Assembly (NCBI GenBank): GCA_934515035.1
Contig: CAKSXP010000111.1
Span: forward strand, 1-6,245
Length of the DNA: 6,245 nt
Direction of reading: 5' to 3'
Source: an uncultured Oscillospiraceae bacterium
Lineage (GTDB): Bacteria; Bacillota; Clostridia; Oscillospirales; Oscillospiraceae
In this document: piece after piece, positions 1 to 6,245 of the stretch
Layout: each line of letters begins with the position of its first letter
Position numbering within the stretch: position 1 is the stretch's first letter
The notes under the pieces: generated by a model
What the model saw: only the letters and a program-made list of their open reading frames with translations
What the model was told of the DNA's origin: nothing
Database searches by the model: none
Position numbers and translations under genes: made by a program

Positions 1-737
1 TACTTGCGCTGTGCGGCGTTGCGTCAACGATTTTCGGCTTTGTTTACGGAAGCGTTTTCGGATATGAAGAACTGCTGCCCGGATATAAGGTGCTTGAGAA
101 CGGGAACACGATGAAGATACTGATAATCGCCGTGGCGCTGGGCGTCGTGCTGCTGCTGACGTGCATGGTCCTGAACATGATAAACGGACTGCGCCAGCGG
201 GATTACGGCAAGGTGCTGTTCTCTCCGAACGGCCTTGCGGGCTTTGTAATGTATCTGTCCCTGGCGGTGGGCGTTGTTGTGAAGTTCGCCTTCGGCAGGA
301 ACATTTTCTCCGCCGCCTATATAATCGGTCTGATAATCCTGCCGCTGTTCTGCATATTTGCGCAGGGTCCGCTGTCAAAACTCATAAGCGGAGACAAAAA
401 CTGGATGCCATCGAGCGTTGGAATGTTCATTGTAGAGGGCTTCTTCGAACTGTTTGAGACGATACTCAGCTATGCTTCAAACACGATCTCCTTCCTGCGT
501 GTCGGCGCCTTCGCGATAAGCCACGCGGGCATGATGATGGTCGTTATGCTCCTGTCGAGCGACGGCAAGAACATTTTCGGCGTCATTATCGGAAACCTTG
601 TCGTAATGGGCATCGAGGGGATGCTTGTCTGCATACAGGTCCTGAGGCTCGAGTTCTACGAGATGTTCGGAAGATTTTACACCAGCGGCGGGGAAAAATT
701 CGCGCCCCGCATAATCGACTATACGAAAAAAGCCTGA
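1..737 (+). CDS. ntpI: V-type ATP synthase subunit I, C-terminal membrane domain (5' end outside window)
   Basis: Subunit I (the bacterial counterpart of V-ATPase subunit a) is the membrane stator. Its C-terminal domain forms the ion half-channels beside the K ring, and its cytoplasmic N-terminal half anchors the peripheral stalks. Only the last 244 residues are present; the first complete codon is at 3 and the stop TGA at 735-737. The fragment opens inside a conserved helix (CGVASTIFGFVYGSVFG) and has about six further hydrophobic stretches. The motif SFLRVGAFAISHAGM contains the essential channel arginine (fragment residue 166, codon 498-500). A second conserved arginine lies in LRLEFYEMF (residue 215, codon 645-647), matching the paired arginines of this family (yeast Vph1 R735 and R799). 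The C-terminus, with RFYTSGGEKFAP, looks complete. The gene is followed by ntpK after 31 bases. The missing N-terminal half is a window-edge effect, not a truncation. Confidence 0.96.
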   Translation, partial: LALCGVASTIFGFVYGSVFGYEELLPGYKVLENGNTMKILIIAVALGVVLLLTCMVLNMINGLRQRDYGKVLFSPNGLAGFVMYLSLAVGVVVKFAFGRNIFSAAYIIGLIILPLFCIFAQGPLSKLISGDKNWMPSSVGMFIVEGFFELFETILSYASNTISFLRVGAFAISHAGMMMVVMLLSSDGKNIFGVIIGNLVVMGIEGMLVCIQVLRLEFYEMFGRFYTSGGEKFAPRIIDYTKKA

Positions 738-740
738 TTC

Positions 741-761
741 CGCAATAAATTAATTGGAGGG
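741..761 (+). promoter_or_regulatory. AT-rich leader plus strong ribosome binding site of ntpK
   Basis: GGAGGG at 756-761 sits 7 bases before ATG 769 and fixes that start over the in-frame TTG at 754, which overlaps the site itself. It is preceded by an A/T-rich tract (aataaattaatt, 744-755) that stands out in otherwise GC-rich DNA. By inference, this unstructured leader favours high translation of the c-ring subunit, which is needed in many copies per enzyme. Confidence 0.75.
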
Positions 762-768
762 TATTGAA

Positions 769-1200
769 ATGATATTTATCTATGCTTTTGTGATTCTGTT
801 TGTCGTGGCGGCCCCGCTGTGCGGCATATATTTCCGCGTTAAAAAGGGCAGCCGCAGCAAAACTCCGCTCATTATCAATTTCTGCGCCTTTTTCGGAATG
901 CTGGCGATAGCCTCTGTCTGCCTGCTCAGCCAGTCGGCATCGGCGGCTGACGCGGCCGAAGCGGGCGCCGCGGCCGGCAGCGGCTTTGCGACCGGCATGG
1001 GATATCTCAGCGCCGCTCTGGCCGTCGGACTTTCCGGCATCGGCGGCGGTATCGCCGTTTCCGCTTCCGCCTCCGCCGCGCTTGGCGCGCTGAGCGAGAA
1101 CGACGGGATATTCGGCAAAGCGCTGATCTTTGTCGGTCTGGCCGAGGGCGTTGCGCTTTACGGCCTGCTGATCGCGTTCATGATAATCTCCAGCCTCTGA
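769..1200 (+). CDS. ntpK: V-type ATP synthase subunit K (c-ring proteolipid), 143 aa
   Basis: This is the proteolipid that oligomerises into the rotating membrane ring and carries the transported ion. The start is ATG 769, set by GGAGGG at 756-761. Four hydrophobic segments are visible: about 2-22, 34-54, 74-105 and 115-141. The last two are the classic c hairpin: a glycine/alanine-rich helix (GLSGIGGGIAV, 87-97), a polar loop (LSENDG, 108-113), and a helix with the ion-binding carboxylate E126 in GLAEGVALYGLL. The first two are not glycine-rich and resemble a leader: a basic loop (RVKKGSRSK, 23-31), a hydrophobic core, then SQSASAADAAEAG (54-66). Predicted topology puts the basic loop and the SENDG loop in the cytoplasm and both termini outside. 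Compared with the Na+ c-subunit of Ilyobacter tartaricus, the Gln ligand aligns with V97 and the Ser after the Glu with G127, while Tyr is kept (Y131). This favours H+ coupling, by inference. The stop is 4 bases before subunit F. Confidence 0.95.
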   Translation: MIFIYAFVILFVVAAPLCGIYFRVKKGSRSKTPLIINFCAFFGMLAIASVCLLSQSASAADAAEAGAAAGSGFATGMGYLSAALAVGLSGIGGGIAVSASASAALGALSENDGIFGKALIFVGLAEGVALYGLLIAFMIISSL

Positions 1201-1204
1201 TACG

Positions 1205-1513
1205 ATGAAATTCTATCTGATTTGCGACGACCCCGACACGCTGACGGGCTTCCGCCTTGCGGGGGTCGAGGGCGTTATCGTTCGTGACCGGGAATCGGCG
1301 GAGAAGGCGCTGAACAACGCCCTTCTGATGGAGGATGTAGCTGTTCTGCTCATAAGCGAGAATGTGGCGGATATGAACAGGCAGCTCGTCGACGAAATGC
1401 GCGTTGATATTCTGCGCCCGCTCATTGCCGTCATACCCGGACCGGATTCAAAGGGCGGAGCGCACGACTCCATAAAGCGCCTGATAACAGAGACGATCGG
1501 AGTTAAGCTCTGA
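1205..1513 (+). CDS. atpF: V-type ATP synthase subunit F (central rotor), 102 aa
   Basis: Subunit F (NtpG in Enterococcus) is a small Rossmann-like protein that binds subunit D and forms part of the central rotor shaft under the A3B3 head. The 102-residue length fits the family. Typical features are the N-terminal strand FYLICDD, then GFRLAGVEGVIV (16-27), a central strand VAVLLISENVAD (45-56), the proline-bounded strand RPLIAVIPGP (71-80), and a C-terminal amphipathic helix ending TIGVKL. The start is ATG 1205, only 4 bases after the ntpK stop. No Shine-Dalgarno sequence is visible before it: the preceding bases are the pyrimidine-rich end of ntpK. Translation is therefore probably by reinitiation after ntpK, which would also keep F far below K in amount. 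The gene lies between K and E, where the family is expected. Sequence conservation is weak in this family, so the call rests on motif pattern, length and position together. Confidence 0.92.
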   Translation: MKFYLICDDPDTLTGFRLAGVEGVIVRDRESAEKALNNALLMEDVAVLLISENVADMNRQLVDEMRVDILRPLIAVIPGPDSKGGAHDSIKRLITETIGVKL

Positions 1514-1520
1514 GCCTCGA

Positions 1521-1527
1521 AGGAGGG
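1521..1527 (+). promoter_or_regulatory. Ribosome binding site of atpE
   Basis: AGGAGGG lies 7 bases before ATG 1535, in the 21-base gap after the subunit F stop. It is a near-consensus site and confirms the start of subunit E. Confidence 0.8.
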
Positions 1528-1534
1528 AAAACGG

Positions 1535-2140
1535 ATGACAGAAATAAACGATGCAAAGCTGAAAAGCTTTGTCGATTCGATAATGGCGGAGAGCCGGCAT
1601 GAATCCGAGGGTATACTTGCGGATCTGAAAAGGCGCCGCGACAAGGATCTTGCGGTCATAAAGCGCGAGCTGGACGCCGAGGTCTCGGAATATTACGAGC
1701 GCCGCAGTCTGGAGATCAGGGCCCGCGAGAGCACGCGCATTTCCGCGCGCGCGGCGGAAAACAAGCGGCAGCTTCTGCAATTCCGCGAGGACTGCGCAAA
1801 AAACGTCTTTTCGGAGGTGCAGAAGAAGATCGAGGCCTTCACGCACAGCAGCGATTACCCCGAACATCTGGGAAAGCTTCTGAGAAAGGCCGTTGAACAG
1901 CTTGGCTACGGCTTCGCGGCAGAGGTGCACCTCCGCCGTGAGGATATGCAGTATTCCGACTATTTGCTCACGCAGGTGTCGGGCGTCAGCCTCGCCTTCA
2001 GGGAGGGGACGTTCACCATGGGCGGGCTCCGTCTCACATGTCCGGCCAGAGGCCGCCGCATCGACCTGAGCTTCGATTCCGCGATGAGCGACCTTGTCGG
2101 TCATTTCTCCGAGCTGACCGGAATGCAGGTGGAGGAGTAA
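1535..2140 (+). CDS. atpE: V-type ATP synthase subunit E (peripheral stalk), 201 aa
   Basis: Subunit E pairs with the small G/H subunit to form the peripheral stalk that holds the A3B3 head still against the rotor. Start ATG 1535 has AGGAGGG 7 bases upstream. Residues about 8-100 are rich in Glu, Lys, Arg and Ala with heptad-like spacing (for example ESEGILADLKRRRDKDLAVI, 23-42) and should form the long helix that pairs with its partner. The C-terminal half is a mixed alpha/beta head with EVHLRREDMQY (129-139), GGLRLTCPARGRRIDLSFD (163-181) and a final helix. The G-G-hydrophobic stretch followed by a short loop and IDLSFD is typical of subunit E ahead of its last helix. The length of about 200 residues is usual. 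The last codons (GTG GAG GAG) double as the ribosome binding site of atpA, only 5 bases away. The G/H partner is not in this window. Identity of E over another coiled-coil subunit is supported by both the C-terminal head and the operon position. Confidence 0.92.
   Translation: MTEINDAKLKSFVDSIMAESRHESEGILADLKRRRDKDLAVIKRELDAEVSEYYERRSLEIRARESTRISARAAENKRQLLQFREDCAKNVFSEVQKKIEAFTHSSDYPEHLGKLLRKAVEQLGYGFAAEVHLRREDMQYSDYLLTQVSGVSLAFREGTFTMGGLRLTCPARGRRIDLSFDSAMSDLVGHFSELTGMQVEE
2131..2137 (+). promoter_or_regulatory. Ribosome binding site of atpA embedded in the end of atpE
   Basis: GGAGGAG occupies the last codons of atpE, 8 bases before ATG 2146. It fixes the subunit A start there and argues against an open-frame extension back to about 2038. 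Placing the site inside the upstream gene, with a 5-base gap, suggests translational coupling of E and A. Confidence 0.8.
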
Positions 2141-2145
2141 GGACG

Positions 2146-3918
2146 ATGGACAACAGAACAAATTACTATATATACGGGGTCAACGGCCCGGTCGTCACCG
2201 TGCGCGGCGGGCGCGGACTTCCGATGATGAGCGTTGTGTACGTCGGCGACATGCGTCTTCCGGGAGAGGTCGTTTCCGCCTCCGGCGATACGACGACCGT
2301 ACAGGTATATGAGGACACTGCCGGGCTCGGCTTCGGCCAGCCGGTGGAACCGACGGGAAAGCCTCTTTCCGTCCTGCTGGGGCCCGGTATGCTTGGCAAT
2401 ATCTACGACGGCATAGCGCGTCCGCTGCGCGCCATCGAGGCACAGGCGGGCCCGTTCATAACCAGAGGCATCGGCCTGTCCGCGCTGGACGAGGAAAAGC
2501 TATGGGACGTTGATGTCAGAATAAGCGAGGGCGACAGGCTCTCCGCCGGGCAGGTCTTTGCCGTGACGCCGGAGACTCAGGTCATAGAACACCGCAGCAT
2601 GGTGCCGCCCAATGTACACGGCAGAGCCGTGAACGTAAAGCCGAGCGGAAAGTACAGAGTGACGGATGTCATAGCCGAGGTCGAAAACAGCCGAGGAGAC
2701 AGAACGCCGCTCTCCCTTGCACAGCTCTGGCCGATAAGAAAGGTGCGCCCGGCGGCGCAGCGCCTTTCGATAACCCGCCCGCTGGTTACGGGCCAGCGCG
2801 TTATAGACACGCTCTTTCCCATCGGCAAGGGCGGCTGTGCAGCGATCCCGGGCCCATTCGGCGCGGGAAAGACAATGGTCCAGCATCAGCTGGCCAAGTG
2901 GTCGGATGCGGATATAATCGTCTATCTCGGCTGCGGCGAGCGCGGCAACGAGATGACGCAGGTGCTCGACGAGTTCTCCGAACTGACCGACCCAAAAAGC
3001 GGCCGGCCGCTGATGGAACGGACGATACTGATCGCAAATACATCCAATATGCCTGTCGCGGCGCGCGAAGCGTCGATCTATACGGGCATGACGATAGCTG
3101 AATATTACCGCGATATGGGCTATCATGTTGCGCTGATGGCGGATTCCACCTCCCGCTGGGCGGAGGCCCTGCGCGAGATATCCGGCCGTCTTGAGGAGAT
3201 GCCCGCGGAGGAGAGCTTCCCGGCGTACCTGCCGAGCCGCCTTGCCAGCTTCTATGAGCGTGCGGGATATATGAAGACCCTTGGCGGCGGCGAGGGCAGT
3301 GTTACGGTCATCGGGGCGGTATCGCCGCAGGGCGGCGACTTCTCCGAACCTGTCACGCAGAACACCAAGCGCTTTATCCGCTGCTTCTGGGCGCTTGACC
3401 GCAGTCTTGCCTATGCAAGACATTTTCCGTCCATCAACTGGACGAATTCATATTCGGAGTATTTTACGGACCTTTCCGACTGGTACGAACAGAACTTCGG
3501 GGCCGGCTTCACGGAGAAGCGCCGCCGGATGATGAACCTTTTGCAGGAAGAGTCTTCGCTTCAGGAGATAGTAAAGCTGATCGGTTCGGACGTTCTTCCC
3601 GACGATCAGAAGCTTATAATCGAGGTCGCGAAAGTGATACGCGAGGGATATCTTCAGCAGAACGCCTTCCACAAGGCGGACACCTTCATGACCCCGGAGA
3701 ATCAGATGGCGATGATGAGCCTTATCCTCAAGCTGTATGACGAAGGGAGAAAGCTCTGCGACAGGCGCATCCCCATCAGCCAGCTGACAGCGTCCGGGAT
3801 ATTCGGCGAGATGTCGAGAATGAAGTTCGACATCGGAGAGGGCGTTCCGGCGCAGAAGTTTTCGGACAGGATAGACGAGGTCATCGCGGATATCCTGCAA
3901 AAGAACGAGACGAGGTGA
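2146..3918 (+). CDS. atpA: V-type ATP synthase catalytic subunit A, 590 aa
   Basis: Subunit A carries the three catalytic nucleotide sites of the cytoplasmic A3B3 head. Start ATG 2146 is set by GGAGGAG at 2131-2137 and by the family-typical N-terminus ([13 protein letters not shown]). Domains in order are an N-terminal beta barrel (about 1-70), the A-specific non-homologous bulge region (about 115-185), the nucleotide-binding domain (about 190-430), and a C-terminal helical domain. The Walker A loop GPFGAGKT is at 236-243 with K242. The catalytic glutamate and its neighbour are E265 and R266 in GCGERGNEM. Walker B is VALMADS (328-334, D333), followed by [19 protein letters not shown]. Other hallmarks are [19 protein letters not shown] and a Q-N-T-K-R segment. 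The spacing of K242, E265 and R266 equals that of the Enterococcus hirae subunit (K238, E261, R262), and the length is normal (about 580-600). No intein, frameshift or missing catalytic residue was seen. Subunit B follows after 7 bases. Confidence 0.99.
   Translation: MDNRTNYYIYGVNGPVVTVRGGRGLPMMSVVYVGDMRLPGEVVSASGDTTTVQVYEDTAGLGFGQPVEPTGKPLSVLLGPGMLGNIYDGIARPLRAIEAQAGPFITRGIGLSALDEEKLWDVDVRISEGDRLSAGQVFAVTPETQVIEHRSMVPPNVHGRAVNVKPSGKYRVTDVIAEVENSRGDRTPLSLAQLWPIRKVRPAAQRLSITRPLVTGQRVIDTLFPIGKGGCAAIPGPFGAGKTMVQHQLAKWSDADIIVYLGCGERGNEMTQVLDEFSELTDPKSGRPLMERTILIANTSNMPVAAREASIYTGMTIAEYYRDMGYHVALMADSTSRWAEALREISGRLEEMPAEESFPAYLPSRLASFYERAGYMKTLGGGEGSVTVIGAVSPQGGDFSEPVTQNTKRFIRCFWALDRSLAYARHFPSINWTNSYSEYFTDLSDWYEQNFGAGFTEKRRRMMNLLQEESSLQEIVKLIGSDVLPDDQKLIIEVAKVIREGYLQQNAFHKADTFMTPENQMAMMSLILKLYDEGRKLCDRRIPISQLTASGIFGEMSRMKFDIGEGVPAQKFSDRIDEVIADILQKNETR
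3912..3917 (+). promoter_or_regulatory. Ribosome binding site of atpB overlapping the atpA stop
   Basis: GAGGTG overlaps the atpA stop codon (TGA 3916-3918) and lies 8 bases before ATG 3926. The nearer GGAGAG at 3920-3925 abuts the start codon and is too close to act as a Shine-Dalgarno site. The overlap suggests A and B are translated in a coupled way, consistent with their 3:3 ratio. Confidence 0.65.
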
Positions 3919-3925
3919 CGGAGAG

Positions 3926-5299
3926 ATGAGAATTGAATATACCGGTCTTTCCGAGATGCAGGGATCTCTTGTCGCGCTCGAGGGTGTGAGAGGCGTGACC
4001 TATGACGAGCTTGCGGAATTCACGCTCGACAACGGCGAACGCCGCTATGGCAGAATAATCGCGATTGAGGGAGAAAAGGCCGTGCTTCAGGTGTTTGAAG
4101 GCACGGACGGGATCGATATGGAGCATGTCAACACCCGTTTTACCGGCAGCCCCGTAACGCTTCCGATGTCAAAGGAGATACTCGGCCGTATTTTTGACGG
4201 AGCCGGCAAGCCCCTCGACGGACTAAAGGAGATATTCCCCGACGAGCGCCGCGATATAAACGGCTCGGCGATAAACCCGGTGTCAAGGCAGTATCCGAGA
4301 AGCTGTATCCTGACGGGCATAAGCTCGATCGACGCAACGGCAACGCTGATACGCGGCCAGAAGCTGCCTATATTCTCCGGCGCCGGTATGAGCCATAACG
4401 AGCTTGCCGCCCAGATCGTGCGCCAGGCGCGCATCGGCGATTCGACGGAGGAGTTTGCGATCGTTTTCTGCGCGATGGGCGTCAAGAACGACACGGCGGA
4501 GTTTTTCAAAAAGGATTTTGAACAGTCCGGCGCCCTGGGACGCGTCGTCATGTACCTGAACATGGCCTCAGATCCGATAATCGAGAGGATCCTTGCGCCG
4601 CGCTGCGCACTGACGGCGGCGGAATACATGGCCTTTACACACGGCTACCATGTGCTTGTCATCATGACGGATATGACATCCTATTGCGAGGCTCTGCGAG
4701 AGTTTTCGTCCTCCAAGGGCGAGATCCCGTCCCGCAAGGGATTTCCGAGCTATATGTATTCCGATCTTGCCTCGCTCTATGAACGTGCGGGCATGATACG
4801 CGGCAAAAATGGCAGCGTAACTCAGGTACCGATACTCACGATGCCTAACGACGATATATCCCATCCGATACCCGACCTCACAGGCTATATCACCGAGGGG
4901 CAGATCGTTCTGTCCCGGGAGCTGGAACAGAAGGGAATATACCCGCCTGTTTCGATACTGCCCAGCCTGTCGCGTCTGATGAAGGACGGCGTTGGCGAGG
5001 GCTTCACGAGAGAGGATCACTCCGACCTGTCGAACCAGCTGTTCGCGGCCTACTCGCGCGTGCAGGAGGCGCGCTCGCTTGCCTCCGTTATCGGCGAGGA
5101 TGAGCTCGGCGAGATCGACCACAAGTATATGGAGTTCGGACGCCGGTTCGAAAACGAGTTCATCGTTCAGGGTATGCGCGAGGACAGGACACTGTCCGAG
5201 ACGCTGGATCTTGGCTGGAAGCTGCTGTCGCTCCTGCCCAGAACGGAGCTGAGCCGTGTTTCGGATAAGCTGCTGGATAAATACTATACCGGAGAGTAA
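3926..5299 (+). CDS. atpB: V-type ATP synthase non-catalytic subunit B, 457 aa
   Basis: Subunit B alternates with A in the head and supplies residues, including the arginine finger, to the catalytic sites. Start ATG 3926 gives the typical opening [20 protein letters not shown]. Domains are a beta barrel (about 1-72), a nucleotide-binding-like domain, and a C-terminal helical domain. The P-loop is degenerate (SGAGMSHNE, 151-159), as is normal for B, which lacks a Walker lysine. Other markers are [13 protein letters not shown], the [16 protein letters not shown] segment in the Walker B region, [20 protein letters not shown], and PSLSRLMK with the arginine finger R350 (codon 4973-4975), at the same residue number as in Enterococcus hirae NtpB. 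The length is usual (about 455-465) and the frame is intact. It follows atpA by 7 bases and precedes atpD by 33, the standard A-B-D order. The closely related archaeal A-type beta chain shares these motifs; the bacterial V-type label rests on the overall gene context. Confidence 0.99.
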   Translation: MRIEYTGLSEMQGSLVALEGVRGVTYDELAEFTLDNGERRYGRIIAIEGEKAVLQVFEGTDGIDMEHVNTRFTGSPVTLPMSKEILGRIFDGAGKPLDGLKEIFPDERRDINGSAINPVSRQYPRSCILTGISSIDATATLIRGQKLPIFSGAGMSHNELAAQIVRQARIGDSTEEFAIVFCAMGVKNDTAEFFKKDFEQSGALGRVVMYLNMASDPIIERILAPRCALTAAEYMAFTHGYHVLVIMTDMTSYCEALREFSSSKGEIPSRKGFPSYMYSDLASLYERAGMIRGKNGSVTQVPILTMPNDDISHPIPDLTGYITEGQIVLSRELEQKGIYPPVSILPSLSRLMKDGVGEGFTREDHSDLSNQLFAAYSRVQEARSLASVIGEDELGEIDHKYMEFGRRFENEFIVQGMREDRTLSETLDLGWKLLSLLPRTELSRVSDKLLDKYYTGE

Positions 5300-5317
5300 A
5301 AGCGCAGACCGGATCGT

Positions 5318-5326
5318 GGGAGGTGG
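5318..5326 (+). promoter_or_regulatory. Ribosome binding site of atpD
   Basis: GGGAGGTGG contains the full GGAGGTG anti-Shine-Dalgarno match and ends 6 bases before ATG 5333. An in-frame ATG at 5342 would be about 15 bases away, so 5333 is the preferred start. Confidence 0.85.
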
Positions 5327-5332
5327 ACTGAC

Positions 5333-5941
5333 ATGTCCTCAATGGCGCCTACAAAAGGAAACCTGATGACTGCGAAGCGCTCGCGCGAGCTGGCGGAGAA
5401 CGGCTTCGAGCTCATGGACAGAAAACGCAATATCCTTGTGCGCGAGCTCATGGCGCTGATCGATCAGGCGGAGGATATACAAAAGCGCATCGACGAAGCT
5501 TTTGAGAAGGCGTATTATTCGATGCGCCTGGCCAATATCTCGCTTGGCGGCGTCGATCAGATCGCCGAGGCGATAGAGGTCGACAACAGCATAAGCACCG
5601 TTTTCCGCTCCGTTATGGGCGTTGAGCTTCCCATCCTGTCATCGGAGCACGAGAGCGGCAGGATGCCATACGGCTTTACGGATACGAGCCCGGCGCTCGA
5701 CAACGCATATGCCGAGTTCAACCGGGTCAAGCGTCTGTCGCTGGAGCTGGCGGAGACGGAAAACTCGATATACCGCCTGGCGTATTTCATCAAAAAGACC
5801 CGTAAGCGTGCAAACGCGCTGAAAAACATCGTCATCCCCGGCCTTGATGCGGACATAGCCCGCATCACCGAAGAGCTGGAGGAGAAGGAGCGCGAGGAAT
5901 TTGTGCGCATGAAGGTCATAAAGGCCCGCAAGACGGGCTGA
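5333..5941 (+). CDS. atpD: V-type ATP synthase subunit D (central rotor shaft), 202 aa
   Basis: Subunit D is the axle of the rotor: a long antiparallel coiled coil that penetrates the A3B3 head and, together with F, couples ATP turnover to rotation of the K ring. The start is ATG 5333, from the ribosome binding site 5318-5326. The N-terminal signature APTKGNLMTAKRSRELAENG (5-24) matches the family pattern PTKGNL followed by a basic helix. RKRNILVRELMALIDQ continues the first long helix (to about residue 70). A middle segment of about 70-120 forms the short hinge and hairpin region. The second long helix (about 120-195) contains the family motif KRANALKNIVIPGLDADI. The length of about 200 residues is typical. 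This is the last gene of the operon: its stop (5939-5941) is 6 bases before the terminator stem. It is the expected final gene after A and B in bacterial V-type operons. Confidence 0.97.
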   Translation: MSSMAPTKGNLMTAKRSRELAENGFELMDRKRNILVRELMALIDQAEDIQKRIDEAFEKAYYSMRLANISLGGVDQIAEAIEVDNSISTVFRSVMGVELPILSSEHESGRMPYGFTDTSPALDNAYAEFNRVKRLSLELAETENSIYRLAYFIKKTRKRANALKNIVIPGLDADIARITEELEEKEREEFVRMKVIKARKTG

Positions 5942-5947
5942 CAAAAG

Positions 5948-5996
5948 GGCATAAAAAAAACCTGAACCGTTTTGGACGGTTCAGGTTTTTTATGCC
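5948..5996. terminator. Bidirectional intrinsic terminator between convergent genes
   Basis: A perfect 10-bp stem pairs CCTGAACCGT (5961-5970) with ACGGTTCAGG (5976-5985) around a 5-base loop TTTGG. On the + strand it is followed by six T (5986-5991). On the - strand the eight A at 5953-5960 read as a T tract, so it should stop transcripts from both atpD and the antiporter gene. The flanks GGCAT (5948-5952) and ATGCC (5992-5996) also pair, so the A and T tracts can lengthen the stem to over 20 bp with a 2-base bulge. Confidence 0.95.
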
Positions 5997-6015
5997 GTGC
6001 GAGTCCCGGAGGCCC

Positions 6016-6245
6016 TCAGGCGGAGGTCTTGCCGGCGGTGACGCGCTTGATAACGAAGAGCACTGCTACCATCAGAACGAAGGAAGCTGCAAGCGTTATA
6101 AGCACGTTCTGGGCAAAGCCCGCGATAATGTAGCCGACGAAGCTGACGGCGGCGACGGTTATGGCATAGGGCCGCTGGGTGGAGACGTGTTTGACGTGGT
6201 CGCACTGTGCGCCGGCAGAGTACATGATAGTCGTGTCGGAGATGG
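6016..6245 (-). CDS. NhaC-family Na+/H+ antiporter, C-terminal fragment (5' end outside window)
   Basis: This gene runs leftward off the right edge. The last 75 residues are present, with the stop TGA on the complement of 6016-6018. The fragment begins ISDTTIMYSAGAQCDHVKHV, a strongly conserved stretch of NhaC-type antiporters (COG1757) that typically reads SPISDTTI followed by a small-residue SAGA/STGA and a Cys-x-His segment. It is followed by TQRPYAI and two hydrophobic helices (about 27-45 and 47-65), then a short basic tail (KRVTAGKTSA). These proteins exchange external or internal Na+ for H+ across the membrane. Related members such as the malate-lactate antiporter MleN share this region, so the substrate cannot be settled from 75 residues. 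The gene is convergent with the ATPase operon, 74 bases from atpD, with a shared terminator between. Operon membership and promoter lie outside the window. Confidence 0.88.
   Translation of the reverse strand, partial: ISDTTIMYSAGAQCDHVKHVSTQRPYAITVAAVSFVGYIIAGFAQNVLITLAASFVLMVAVLFVIKRVTAGKTSA

Noticed and set aside
1..89. Subunit I starting at the internal GTG (90) as a short gene
   Set aside because: The frame is open to the window edge and the upstream residues form a conserved subunit I helix, so the gene is cut by the edge and does not start here.
754..768. TTG start five codons upstream for subunit K
   Set aside because: The TTG overlaps the Shine-Dalgarno sequence itself, while ATG 769 is perfectly spaced from it.
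2038..2145. N-terminal extension of subunit A by 36 residues
   Set aside because: It overlaps atpE in another frame, has no homology-like pattern, and a good ribosome binding site with the family-typical N-terminus supports ATG 2146.
1448..2161. Antisense open frame (237 codons) opposite subunits F and E
   Set aside because: It overlaps two real genes, shows no family motif, and has no independent promoter or ribosome binding site that I can support.
2500..3423. Long antisense open frame (307 codons) opposite subunit A
   Set aside because: It lies wholly inside the well-conserved atpA, has no recognisable motif and is composition-driven: GC-rich coding DNA suppresses stops in the opposite frame. 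Its protein is rich in Arg, Ala and His as expected for such a shadow.
4376..4402. Degenerate P-loop in subunit B as a sign of a broken gene
   Set aside because: Loss of the Walker lysine is normal for the non-catalytic B subunit; the frame is intact and the arginine finger is present.
5990..6205. Open frame on the - strand overlapping the antiporter end
   Set aside because: It is out of frame with the recognisable antiporter sequence, runs into the terminator and has an Arg/His-rich shadow composition.

Overview
This window is almost entirely the 3' part of a bacterial V-type (A/V-type, rotary) ATPase/ATP synthase operon on the + strand. It ends at a strong, apparently bidirectional terminator, followed by the 3' end of a convergent NhaC-family Na+/H+ antiporter gene on the - strand. 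The order on the + strand is subunit I (5'-truncated by the window edge), K (c-ring proteolipid), F, E, A, B, D, with gaps of only 4 to 33 bases. All seven proteins were recognised by family motifs and length. Every gene fully inside the window is intact and carries the key residues expected of a working enzyme.

The organism looks like a Gram-positive anaerobe, most plausibly a Clostridia-class Firmicute (Oscillospiraceae/Christensenellaceae-like). The reasons are a bacterial V-type operon instead of F-type, a c-subunit with a leader-like N-terminal hairpin, strong AGGAGG-type ribosome binding sites, and GC-rich sequence that nevertheless uses ATA for isoleucine freely. Other anaerobes with V-type enzymes, such as Synergistetes, cannot be excluded from this window alone.

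Layout: 1-737 is the membrane half of subunit I; 769-1200 is K; 1205-1513 is F; 1535-2140 is E; 2146-3918 is catalytic A; 3926-5299 is non-catalytic B; 5333-5941 is D; 5948-5996 is the terminator; 6016-6245 is the antiporter C-terminus on the - strand. No promoter was seen inside the operon, so transcription presumably begins upstream of the window. Subunit C, and the small H/G stalk subunit if present, are not here and should lie upstream of subunit I.

The genes act together as follows. A and B form the A3B3 head that binds and hydrolyses or makes ATP. D and F form the central rotor shaft. E is a peripheral stalk subunit anchored on subunit I, and subunit I with the K ring forms the ion channel. 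The convergent antiporter would exchange Na+ against the ion gradient that such an enzyme makes or uses. I see no new type of system here. The points most worth a second look are the leader-like N-terminus of the K subunit with a possible AxA processing site, the loss of two Na+-ligand positions in K, and the translation-signal contrast between K and F.
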